64,000 nt of DNA from Nostoc sp. RI_552 (GTDB taxonomy: Bacteria; Cyanobacteriota; Cyanobacteriia; Cyanobacteriales; Nostocaceae): assembly GCA_016124525.1 (NCBI GenBank), contig WGNO01000020.1, positions 45,117-109,116 on the forward strand, given 5' to 3'. A model generated the notes under the pieces. It was not told where the DNA came from and ran no database searches. It saw nothing but the letters and a program-made list of their open reading frames with translations. The position numbers and the translations under genes were made by a program. Positions 37,753 through 46,122 of the stretch are shown in pieces (position 1 is the stretch's first letter; each line of letters starts with the position of its first letter).

Positions 37753-38022
37753 ATGCCTAAATACATCATGTGGGGGACTTACTGTGAAAACGTTTTAGAA
37801 AAACGCGCTCCTTACCGTCAAGACCACTTAGACGGATTAGCCAAACAAAAACAATCCGGTGTGCTCATCACTCTTGGCCCCACGAAAGATACTACCAAAG
37901 TTTTTGGGATTTATGAGGCTGAAGACGAAGCAATTGTACGCCAGTTGGTGGAAGATGATCCCTACTGGAAAAATGGCATCTGGATTGAATATTCAATTAA
38001 AGAATGGATTCAAGCCTTTTGA
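37753..38022 (+). CDS. YciI family protein
   Basis: The 89-residue protein has the dimeric ferredoxin-like YciI fold. It starts with a beta strand (PKYIMWGTYCENVLEKRAPY), then the conserved RQDHLDGLAKQKQSGVLITL with the family His, then FGIYEAEDEAIVRQLVEDDP and YWKNGIWIEYSIKEW. YciI proteins are thought to bind small ligands or act as weak hydrolases or lyases. Monocistronic, followed by IS605 copy C. Confidence 0.9.
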   Translation: MPKYIMWGTYCENVLEKRAPYRQDHLDGLAKQKQSGVLITLGPTKDTTKVFGIYEAEDEAIVRQLVEDDPYWKNGIWIEYSIKEWIQAF

Positions 38023-38074
38023 AAAAAGGAATGTTGAGTGCAGTGCTTACCCATAACTTGTTTAGGTAGAATCA

Positions 38075-38427
38075 CTAAGCTTACCCTGTTTAGAAAAATG
38101 GGGATTTTTGAAGATTCTATAAACGAACTTTCTGAGGCTGAGTTAAATAGCCCCCATGGATTCCGCAGCGTTACAGTGTGCATTAATCTTGAAACCATTA
38201 CAAGTTTTATATACTCCGGGACTAACTCGTTTTACCCTTGCTGTCCAACCTTGGGGTCTTTTAACGGAATTTAGGCATATTGTCACTACCGAGAAACCAT
38301 GACTGAGAAGGATAAGATTCTTCTGTCTCAATGTTAGTTATTGGGAGCGAGTTTATTTGCCGTTGGCACTTCCTCCACTGACTAAAGCCAAGTGGGTTGA
38401 GTATCTTTGGGCGATTTTCCTGTGAAA
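38075..38427 (-). mobile_element. Internally deleted IS200/IS605-type element, copy C
   Basis: The right-end segment (38075-38110) is recognisable but its hairpin is decayed (CCCTGTTTAGAAAAATGGGG). The minus strand encodes KRPQGWTARVKRVSPGVYKT and FKINAHCNAAE, a TnpB fragment with a deletion after CNAA. The shared opposite-end segment GTTAGTTATTGGGAGCGAGT, the CCACT...AGTGG hairpin and GATTTTCCTGTGAAA follow to 38427. No complete gene remains. Confidence 0.75.
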
Positions 38428-38502
38428 GCAGTATAAAACAAAAGTGTGGACATTTTATTCTGGTTTTTCTGGGTTCTGCACATATTGTATAAGTTTATTG
38501 CA

Positions 38503-38694
38503 TTAGCCTTTTAAAGCTCTTCTAAAGTTGCGACGATATGATTTGTTAGCGATAAATAAAGCTGGCCATAGCAGTGATAAGCCGAGGCGATTAGCTAAAG
38601 TTTGACTGAAATTAGTTCGTTCAAAGTTAGTCCATACTTTCCAAACACCAGCTACATAAACTACAACTACACCAAAAAAAAATAACTTAGTCAT
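38503..38694 (-). CDS. Small membrane protein, conserved-looking
   Basis: The 63-residue product has one hydrophobic segment (LFFFGVVVVYVAGVW, residues 4-18) and a conserved-looking second half (RLGLSLLWPALFIANKSYRR, NFRRALKG). GGGAG lies 10 bases before the ATG. The even codon use and basic C-terminus argue for a real gene, probably an integral membrane protein. I cannot assign a function. Confidence 0.65.
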   Translation of the reverse strand: MTKLFFFGVVVVYVAGVWKVWTNFERTNFSQTLANRLGLSLLWPALFIANKSYRRNFRRALKG

Positions 38695-39351
38695 TGCTCT
38701 TGACTCCCTTAGTAAGTGACAGTATTTAAGCTAAGTTTTATCACTACATTTAATTATGCACTACTTACTGGCGTGGCAACAGCAAAACGGTGGATTATTT
38801 TACAAATAAAACCTTGCCCATTGCCTAGGGCAGTGCGCTGTGTACAATCAAAAAGCCATTAACACCAATGTCGGGACTAAGAATCATCCAACAACCATAT
38901 TACACCCCCAAGCTGCTCAATTCCTCTTTTGAGTTACTGATGAATACATTCTCTAATTTTAGGGTAAGGGAGATTCTTGCCTGAAATGCAAAAAACAGCT
39001 AGTTATTATTGGCCAAAATGAAGTATTTCTTGCCACAATAGAACTTATAAGTGGGAAAGACCAATTTAACAACCCAATCTTCAATCAAAAACAGTTTTTT
39101 CTCTAGTATCCAGGAAAAAAGAGTCAGTTACCTTAAGCATCGGTAAAATAACTTGGTTACAGGCAGTTGCCTGTTTTAATAGCCTCTGAACCCAGAGGCA
39201 AAAGTAATGAGTAAATGTGCTTATTTCTTCTCAGATGCTTCTTAGGTCAGTTACTGAAACATTAATATCCATAGGAGACTAAAGAAAGAACATACAACAC
39301 ACTCTCACGGGTCTGTAAGCAGCAATTGCTGCAAGTAGCTAAGGAGAATTT
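38695..39351. promoter_or_regulatory. Intergenic region with paired hairpins upstream of the GMPP-like gene
   Basis: Two consecutive stems lie at 39159-39174 (ACAGGCA/TGCCTGT, 2-base loop, followed by TTTAAT) and 39182-39199 (GCCTCTG/CAGAGGC, 4-base loop). They could end a small RNA or form a leader structure. AAGGAG precedes the downstream ATG. No coding frame is convincing in the remaining 450 bases. Confidence 0.4.
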
Positions 39352-41880
39352 ATGCGTGCAGTACTGATGGCTGGCGGTTCGGGAACGCGGCTTCGCCCGT
39401 TAACTTGTGATCTGCCTAAACCGATGGTTCCTATTCTCAATCGGCCTATAGCCGAACATATCATCAATCTGCTCAAGCGGCATCAAATCACAGAAGTTAT
39501 TGCTACATTGCATTACTTACCGGATGTCCTGCGAGATTACTTTCAAGATGGGAGCGACTTTGGCGTTCAGATGACTTATGCTGTGGAAGAAGACCAGCCC
39601 CTGGGGACAGCAGGTTGTGTGAAAAATATCGCTGAACTTTTAGATGAAACGTTTTTAGTGATTAGCGGTGATAGTATCACAGATTTTGACCTGACGGCAG
39701 CCATCGCATTTCACAAGGAAAAACGGGCAAAAGCTACATTGATTTTAACTAGGGTTCCCAACCCGATGGAATTTGGTGTGGTAATTACTGATGAGCAAGG
39801 AAGTATTAGCCGCTTCCTAGAAAAACCATCTACAAGTGAAATTTTTTCCGATACTGTGAACACTGGTATTTACATTCTTGAACCGGATGTATTGGATTAT
39901 CTGCCATCTAATTGTGAAAGTGATTTTTCTAAGGATTTGTTTCCTTTAATGCTGGAAAGAGGTGAATCACTGTACGGTTATATTGCCCAGGGTTACTGGT
40001 GTGATGTGGGGCACTTGGATGCTTATCGGGAGGCTCAATATCATGCTTTGCAGCGTAAGGTCAATCTTGATTTTGCTTATCAAGAAGTTTCGCCTAATTT
40101 GTGGGTGGGGCAAAACACTTTTATCTCTCCCACTGCAATTATTGAGACTCCAGTCATGATTGGTGAAAATTGCCGTATTGGGGCTAGGGTTCAGATTGAG
40201 GCGGGAACCATCATTGGTGATAATGTCACCATTGGCGCTGATGCTAATCTCAAGCGGCCAATTTTATGGAATGGGTCAATTATTGGAGAGGAAGCACATC
40301 TGAGTGGCTGCGTGATTTCTCGTGGTACTCGTGTAGACCGTCGCGCTCATGTGTTAGAGGCGGCTGTGGTGGGTTCTCTTTCTACTATCGGGGAGGAAGC
40401 ACAAGTTAGCCCTAACGTCCGGGTTTGGCCGAGTAAAAAGATTGAATCAGGGGCTGTTTTGAATATTAACTTGATTTGGGGTAACACTGCCCAAAGAAAT
40501 TTATTTGGACAACGTGGTGTGCAAGGATTGGCGAATATTGATATCACCCCAGAGTTTGCGGTGAAGTTGGGGGCTGCTTACGGTTCCACACTCAAACCAC
40601 GTTGTAAGGTCACTGTTTCTCGTGACCAGCGCAATATTTCTCGCATGGTTACCCGCTCGTTAATTGCTGGTTTGATGTCTGTGGGTGTTGATATTCAAAA
40701 CCTTGATGCTACGGCTATCCCCATAGCGCGGACAGTGATACCCACAATGTCGGTAACGGGTGGGATTCATGTCCGGGTACACCCGGATCGCCCTGACTAC
40801 ATCTTGATTGAATTTATGGATAATAAGGGCATAAATATCACTAAAGCACAAGAGAAGAAAGTTGAAGGTGCTTATTTTAAAGAAGATATGCGGCGATCGC
40901 AAATTCATGAAGTTGGTGATGTGTCTTATCCTAGTCAAGTAATTGAACGCTATTGTACAGCATTTGAAAAGCTGCTAAATGTTGATACGCTCCGCAATAG
41001 TCGAGCAAAGGTGGTAATTGACTATGTTTATGCTGTGTCTGGGGCAGTTTTACCACTGATGTTAGATAAATTTGGGGCAGATGCAGTGGTGTTGAATGCT
41101 AGCGTTAATAAGTCAGCTATGTCAGTTACTGATCGCGAAACGCTGTTGACTCAGCTCGGTCATGTAGTTGAGGCGTTAAAAGCTAACTTTGGTGTGCAAG
41201 TGTCCGCAAATGGGGAACAGTTAATTTTAGTTGATGAATCAGGTTTTCCCATTCGGGGGGAAATTTTAACGGCACTGATGGTAGACATGATATTAACATC
41301 TAACCCCAGGGGCACAGTGGTTGTGCCTGTTCATGCTTCCAGTGCTGTGGAACAGGTGGCCCGTCGTCACGATGGGAGGGTGATTCGTACTAAGGCAAAT
41401 CCTACAGCTTTAATGGAAGCTTGTCAAAAAAATCCCAATGTCGTCTTAGGTGGTAGTGGAGATACTGGTTTTATTTTCCCCCATCTGCATCCGGGATTTG
41501 ATTCTATGTTTTGCATTGCCAAGTTAATTGAAATGCTGACTATTCAAGAGCGCTCCCTCGCCACAGCGCGTTCAGAATTACCCCGTGTAGTTCACAAAAG
41601 TTATACAGTCCGTTGTCCTTGGACTGCAAAGGGGGCGCTCATGCGTTATTTAGTGGAAACACACCCAGCCCAAAATCTAGAGTTAATTGATGGGGTGAAG
41701 ATTTGTCAACCTTACGATGATAGTTGGCTATTAGTTTTACCAGATGCTAGTGAGCCTTTAGTACATTTGTATGCGAACAGTAATGATCGTGATTGGGTAG
41801 ATGAAACTTTAAGAAATTACCGCACCCGTGTTCAAACTTTTGTGGAAAGACAACAAGAACAGCAACCAGCCGAAGTTTAA
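39352..41880 (+). CDS. Fused sugar nucleotidyltransferase / phosphomannomutase-like protein
   Basis: The 842-residue protein begins with a GDP-mannose pyrophosphorylase-like domain ([20 protein letters not shown], residues 1-235). A left-handed beta-helix follows (about 250-350), then a phosphohexomutase-fold domain (about 385-830). In the last domain the four catalytic motifs are not conserved: [10 protein letters not shown] replaces [20 protein letters not shown] replaces [14 protein letters not shown] replaces GGExSGH, and LPDASEPL replaces RPSGTEP. Nucleotidyl transfer is likely; mutase activity is not. It may supply GDP-mannose or a related precursor for glycans. Confidence 0.87.
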   Translation: MRAVLMAGGSGTRLRPLTCDLPKPMVPILNRPIAEHIINLLKRHQITEVIATLHYLPDVLRDYFQDGSDFGVQMTYAVEEDQPLGTAGCVKNIAELLDETFLVISGDSITDFDLTAAIAFHKEKRAKATLILTRVPNPMEFGVVITDEQGSISRFLEKPSTSEIFSDTVNTGIYILEPDVLDYLPSNCESDFSKDLFPLMLERGESLYGYIAQGYWCDVGHLDAYREAQYHALQRKVNLDFAYQEVSPNLWVGQNTFISPTAIIETPVMIGENCRIGARVQIEAGTIIGDNVTIGADANLKRPILWNGSIIGEEAHLSGCVISRGTRVDRRAHVLEAAVVGSLSTIGEEAQVSPNVRVWPSKKIESGAVLNINLIWGNTAQRNLFGQRGVQGLANIDITPEFAVKLGAAYGSTLKPRCKVTVSRDQRNISRMVTRSLIAGLMSVGVDIQNLDATAIPIARTVIPTMSVTGGIHVRVHPDRPDYILIEFMDNKGINITKAQEKKVEGAYFKEDMRRSQIHEVGDVSYPSQVIERYCTAFEKLLNVDTLRNSRAKVVIDYVYAVSGAVLPLMLDKFGADAVVLNASVNKSAMSVTDRETLLTQLGHVVEALKANFGVQVSANGEQLILVDESGFPIRGEILTALMVDMILTSNPRGTVVVPVHASSAVEQVARRHDGRVIRTKANPTALMEACQKNPNVVLGGSGDTGFIFPHLHPGFDSMFCIAKLIEMLTIQERSLATARSELPRVVHKSYTVRCPWTAKGALMRYLVETHPAQNLELIDGVKICQPYDDSWLLVLPDASEPLVHLYANSNDRDWVDETLRNYRTRVQTFVERQQEQQPAEV

Positions 41881-41931
41881 ATTTTGCTGGTGTACTGGCG
41901 TTGTCGGCTGAAAATAGTGCCAAAAATTAAT

Positions 41932-41966
41932 TAGGGCTAACAAACTGTCGATAAACTTTAGCCCTA
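41932..41966. terminator. Possible bidirectional terminator between convergent genes
   Basis: TAGGGCTAA and TTAGCCCTA form a 9-bp stem with a 17-base loop between two convergent stop codons. There is no strong U-run. Confidence 0.4.
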
Positions 41967-41993
41967 GGGGACTAGTTCTTTAACCGACTGGAG

Positions 41994-43307
41994 CTATGAG
42001 ACTGTTAATTTATTTCCTGGCTCCTTGATGGGAAATATCGCCAAATCAGTTTGAGGATCAAAAAAATGCAGTTTTTCGGGATTTAATGATAACCATAATT
42101 CCTCGCGAATATGCACTAATTTGTCTGGTGGGATTCGCACCTGTATATTATCTGTGTGATTAAGTTTGGATTGTGATGTGTCTAGATGACGCCAGCTCAC
42201 TGCTAGAAAAGAATCATTACCCAAATTTTCTACCAAGTTTACTTTCACAGGTAAATTTTTGGTAGCAGGTGCGCTTAAACTCAAATGTTCTGGCCGAATA
42301 CCTAGAATAATAGTTTGCTTGTCGTATTTTCGTAGAGGTTTTTCCCAAGTTTCTGGTAGGGTGAGGCGGAAATGATCATGGGTAATTAACAACGGCGCGT
42401 GAAATGTCACAGGTATAAAATTCATCGGTGGTGAACCAATAAATTCAGCGACAAAGCGGTTAGCTGGATGATTGTAAAGTTCTAATGGAGATGCGACTTG
42501 CTGGATTTGACCTTGATTCATAATCGCAATGCGATCGCCCATGGTCATAGCTTCGGTTTGGTCGTGGGTGACGTAAATTGTCGTGGTTCCCAGTTGACGT
42601 TGTAATTTGACAATTTGGCTGCGTGTTTCCGCCCGCAGTTTCGCATCCAAGTTAGAAAGAGGTTCATCCATTAAAAAGACTTGGGGATTACGGGCGATGG
42701 CTCTTCCTAGTGCTACGCGTTGCCTTTGCCCTCCTGATAACTGTTTGGGTAAGCGATTGAGTAAGTTTTCCATTTGTAACAATTGGGCAACATATCGCAC
42801 CTGTTGGTCCACTTCTCTTTCTTTTTCAGAAATGTAACGTATTCCTTGAGGTAGCTTTCTTGTCATCCCGACAAGAAGATGTTTTGCCCAATTAGGGAGT
42901 GAGGATTCTTGATTTTCGCTATTCCCTAATTTCCGTCGGCGCAGTCCAAAGGCGATGTTGTCATATACAGTCATGTGGGGGTAAAGTGCGTAATTTTGAA
43001 ACACCATGGCAATATCTCGTTCTTTGGGAGGTAGGTGATTAATTAAGCGCTGGCCTATGGAAATATTGCCTGCTGTCATCACTTCTAACCCAGCGATTAA
43101 GCGCAGTAAAGTGCTTTTGCCGCAACCCGAAGGGCCTACCAAGACCATAAATTCACCATCGGCGATGGTCAGGTTAATTCGCCGTAAGACATGAATATTT
43201 TCTGCTGGTGCTGGGGTTGTGTCACTGTTTAACTTAGGAGACGGTACATTTTCCCCTTTACGCTGGGGAAAACTTTTATAAATGTTTTCTAAAACAACTT
43301 GCGCCAC
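41994..43307 (-). CDS. Sugar ABC transporter ATP-binding protein (MalK/UgpC type)
   Basis: The 437-residue ATPase has Walker A VGPSGCGKSTLLRLIAGLE, Q-loop FQNYALYPHMTVYDNIAFGL, signature LSGGQRQRVALGRAIAR, Walker B VFLMDEPLSNLD and a C-terminal OB/TOBE regulatory domain. This is typical of ATPases energising carbohydrate importers. It is about 65 residues longer than usual. An insert of roughly 45 residues (GNSENQESSLPNWAKHLL and following) sits in the helical subdomain, and a short Pro-rich insert follows the N-terminal strand. No permease gene is adjacent. Confidence 0.9.
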   Translation of the reverse strand: MAQVVLENIYKSFPQRKGENVPSPKLNSDTTPAPAENIHVLRRINLTIADGEFMVLVGPSGCGKSTLLRLIAGLEVMTAGNISIGQRLINHLPPKERDIAMVFQNYALYPHMTVYDNIAFGLRRRKLGNSENQESSLPNWAKHLLVGMTRKLPQGIRYISEKEREVDQQVRYVAQLLQMENLLNRLPKQLSGGQRQRVALGRAIARNPQVFLMDEPLSNLDAKLRAETRSQIVKLQRQLGTTTIYVTHDQTEAMTMGDRIAIMNQGQIQQVASPLELYNHPANRFVAEFIGSPPMNFIPVTFHAPLLITHDHFRLTLPETWEKPLRKYDKQTIILGIRPEHLSLSAPATKNLPVKVNLVENLGNDSFLAVSWRHLDTSQSKLNHTDNIQVRIPPDKLVHIREELWLSLNPEKLHFFDPQTDLAIFPIKEPGNKLTVS

Positions 43308-43470
43308 GACTATTTACGGTAAGGGTAATTAATCAGATAGCTGACTCCCCAAGGCGGAAAATTCAGCGTCCATGATATATGTTACCTGTGACTACAAAAA
43401 GTAAAAAAAATAGCTTGGACTAAAAAAAGCAAACTACTCTGGATTTATAGTAGTATCGGTAGGTGTTCTC

Positions 43471-44703
43471 ATGACTACTGACGTAACTGAAAATTCTGCC
43501 CATGGAATTTTAGACTCAAAAAACACAGATTGTTGTATTGTCGGTGGTGGACCAGCAGGCGCTGTTTTAGCTTTACTTTTGGCACGTCAAGGGATTTGTG
43601 TCATCCTGTTAGAAGCCCATAAAGATTTTGACCGCGACTTTCGGGGAGACACAATTCATCCCTCGGTGATGGAAATTATGGAAGAATTGCAATTAAGTAA
43701 TCCCTTGCTGCAATTACCCCATAGCAAAATTGACTGTTTGAGAATTCGCACTCCTGAAAATGCTTTCACATTAGCGGATTTTAGTCACCTGAAAACTCGC
43801 TACCCCTATATTACGATGATGCCCCAGGTGAGATTTCTGGAGTTCATCACCCAAGAAGCCGAAAAATATCCGAATTTTCACTTAATCATGGGTGCGAATG
43901 TGCAAGAATTAATTGAGGAGAATGGCATCATTCAAGGTGTCCGCTATCGGGGAGGGGGTGGTTGGCATGAAGTCCGGGCTACACTGACAATTGGTGCGGA
44001 TGGTCGCTACTCACGCTTAAGACAACAAGCTGGTTTTGAGTTAATTCAAACCTCGCCGCCAATGGATGTTATTTGGTTCCGTTTACCCCGTCAGCCGGGA
44101 GACCCAGGGGGAGGTATAGGAAACCTTGCTCAAGGTCGGATCTTGGTTATGCTAGATCGGGGTGATCAGTGGCAACTTGCTTATGTGATTCCTAAAGGTG
44201 GTTATCAGCAAATTCGTGCTGCTGGCGTGGAGGAATTCAAAAAATCTGTGGTGGAAATTGTGCCTACTTTAAGCGATGGCATAGAATCTTTACAAGATTG
44301 GTCACAGATATTCTTGCTCTCAGTGGAATCCAGCCGCGTTAAACGTTGGTATTGTCCCGGACTTTTACTGATTGGTGATGCGGCTCATGTTATGTCTCCT
44401 GTGGGGGGAGTAGGCATTAATTACGCTATTCAGGATGCCGTAGTAGCAGCTAACATACTCACTCGACCACTCAAAAACAAATGTGTGGAATTAGCTGATT
44501 TAGCAAAAGTGCAGAGTCAAAGAGAGTTACCCACACGCATTATTCAAGCATTCCAGAGTTTTATCCAAAAACGAATTCTAGCCGAAATTCTCGAATCCCG
44601 GCAGAGCTTTCAACCCCCTGTTTGGTTACGGTTGCCTATTTTACGGGACTTACCAGCCCGGTTGATTGGTATGGGGATTGTTCCAGTTCACGTCCAAACT
44701 TAA
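43471..44703 (+). CDS. FAD-dependent monooxygenase/oxidoreductase
   Basis: The 410-residue flavoprotein belongs to the PHBH/UbiH-like group. It has an N-terminal CCIVGGGPAGAVLALLLARQ nucleotide motif, FRGDTIHPSVMEIMEEL, the ATLTIGADGRYSRLR DG motif and the second FAD motif LLIGDAAHVMSPVGGVGINY. These enzymes hydroxylate or oxidise aromatic or isoprenoid substrates with NAD(P)H. The substrate is unknown. The preceding intergenic region separates it from the divergent ABC gene. Confidence 0.87.
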   Translation: MTTDVTENSAHGILDSKNTDCCIVGGGPAGAVLALLLARQGICVILLEAHKDFDRDFRGDTIHPSVMEIMEELQLSNPLLQLPHSKIDCLRIRTPENAFTLADFSHLKTRYPYITMMPQVRFLEFITQEAEKYPNFHLIMGANVQELIEENGIIQGVRYRGGGGWHEVRATLTIGADGRYSRLRQQAGFELIQTSPPMDVIWFRLPRQPGDPGGGIGNLAQGRILVMLDRGDQWQLAYVIPKGGYQQIRAAGVEEFKKSVVEIVPTLSDGIESLQDWSQIFLLSVESSRVKRWYCPGLLLIGDAAHVMSPVGGVGINYAIQDAVVAANILTRPLKNKCVELADLAKVQSQRELPTRIIQAFQSFIQKRILAEILESRQSFQPPVWLRLPILRDLPARLIGMGIVPVHVQT

Positions 44704-44941
44704 TTGGCAGCATTTTTTTCGGACTGAAGTGGTATAATTGTACTAATCATGCAGAATCCAATGCTCGTTTTAGTCAGGCGAAGGTGGCGGATAGTATCTT
44801 GAATACTATTCAAAGCGATCGCTTGGCTTTTATGCTAAAAAAGACTCAAGCTAAAACTTTAAGCTCATAACTTAATTATGTATATTTCCGTAATCAAAAA
44901 TCTATTTGTTTCTCATTAACCTTTGCCATGAGGAGGACTTC

Positions 44942-45601
44942 ATGAATAGCTGCGTTTTAATGGCGGAAATCATTCAAGAACCGCAATTACGTTATACAGC
45001 CGATAACTTAGCAATTACAGAAATGCTGGTACAGTTTCCTAATCCTCAGCGCACAGAAGAGCAGTTGGTGACTTTAAAAGTGGTCGGTTTGGGAAATGTG
45101 GCCACAGAAATTCAGCAGAACTATCACCAAGGCGATCGTGTTATTTTGGCAGGTCGCTTAGGAATGCACACTGTTGAGCGTCAAGAGGGATTTAAAGAAA
45201 AACGTGCCGAACTAACAGTACAACAAATTCAATCACTAGGAAGTAGTTCCAGCCCATCACCAATCACAATAACTCCATCAGTGACCTCCACACCACCAAA
45301 ACCATCATCACCAGTATTTTCATCTTCACAGCAGGAAGTTGAATTTCCTCCAGTAACGGCTCCTGTTACCACTGGTGTTGATGTTGCTCCTGAGCAGACA
45401 AACTACACACCTACACCTTTGCCCCAAAGCTTTGAGGGGAGTACTTATTCCCCACTACCAGAGCAGGAACCAGACCCAGACGACATTCCTTTCGTGCGAG
45501 CCATTGATTCCATAACCGCAAAAATAGGCTTGCTCGATTCCTACGAAATTGAAAGCCAATGTCCGCAGGTGGGAATCAGCCATAATTTCAAGTTTATCTA
45601 A
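44942..45601 (+). CDS. ssb: Single-stranded DNA-binding protein with abnormal C-terminal extension
   Basis: From the ATG at 44942 (GAGGAGG just upstream) the 219-residue protein has an OB fold at 1-105 (NSCVLMAEIIQEPQLRYTAD; VILAGRLGMHTVERQEGFKE). A Pro/Ser/Thr-rich linker follows. The SSB interaction tip QEPDPDDIPF is not terminal: 36 further residues (VRAIDSITAKIGLLDSYEIE onward) follow. The next bases after the Phe codon are GTGCGAG, the group II intron 5' consensus. The native stop has probably been displaced by the intron remnant. Confidence 0.85.
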   Translation: MNSCVLMAEIIQEPQLRYTADNLAITEMLVQFPNPQRTEEQLVTLKVVGLGNVATEIQQNYHQGDRVILAGRLGMHTVERQEGFKEKRAELTVQQIQSLGSSSSPSPITITPSVTSTPPKPSSPVFSSSQQEVEFPPVTAPVTTGVDVAPEQTNYTPTPLPQSFEGSTYSPLPEQEPDPDDIPFVRAIDSITAKIGLLDSYEIESQCPQVGISHNFKFI

Positions 45602-46050
45602 CTTGAATTTGGCTAACTTGTTTACTGTGTGATTTAAATTCTCACCGCCGTGGAGATAACAAGTTATGCGCCATGGTTTGCATAGGTATGAATGGGGAGA
45701 CATCTAGAAGAAAATCCAAAAGGTTGTCTACAAGCTACAAAAGAGAATCTACAAAACGAAGATTAATCAAGACATGGCTAAAAGGTCGGGTTATCGCCAA
45801 GGGAGTTTTGCAAGAAAGTGATGCAGGAAGGCTACAGGGTGGGGTAATTTCCCCACTGTTAGCCAATATTGCATTACATGGAATGGAAAATGAGATAATA
45901 AATCCCGTATAAAATATGGGGAAATAACCAGTAAAGGGAATAACCCAGTAGCATCCTTAAGGATTATCCGCTACGCCGATGATTTTCTAGTAATGTATGC
46001 AAAACTCGAAAAAGCAATCAGCATATCCCGGACTTTTCAAAACAGTCGGG
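45494..46050 (+). pseudogene. Degenerate, internally deleted group II intron with reverse transcriptase
   Basis: The 5' boundary GTGCGAG is at 45494. From about 45690 the frames read EWGDI(stop)KKIQKVVYKL and QKRIYK, the N-terminal motif of intron-encoded RT/maturases. Next come GRLQGGVISPLLANIALHGM (RT domain 4) and IRYADDFLVMYAKLEKAI with the YADD catalytic box (about 45960-46020). These parts are in different frames and most of RT domains 1-3, the X domain and intron domains V-VI are missing. It can neither splice nor move. Confidence 0.8.
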
Positions 46051-46122
46051 GATGTGTGGCTATGAGACAGAAAATTTATTTTTCACTAAATTTTGCTCAG
46101 AGACAAACAGAGGAAGCGTGAA

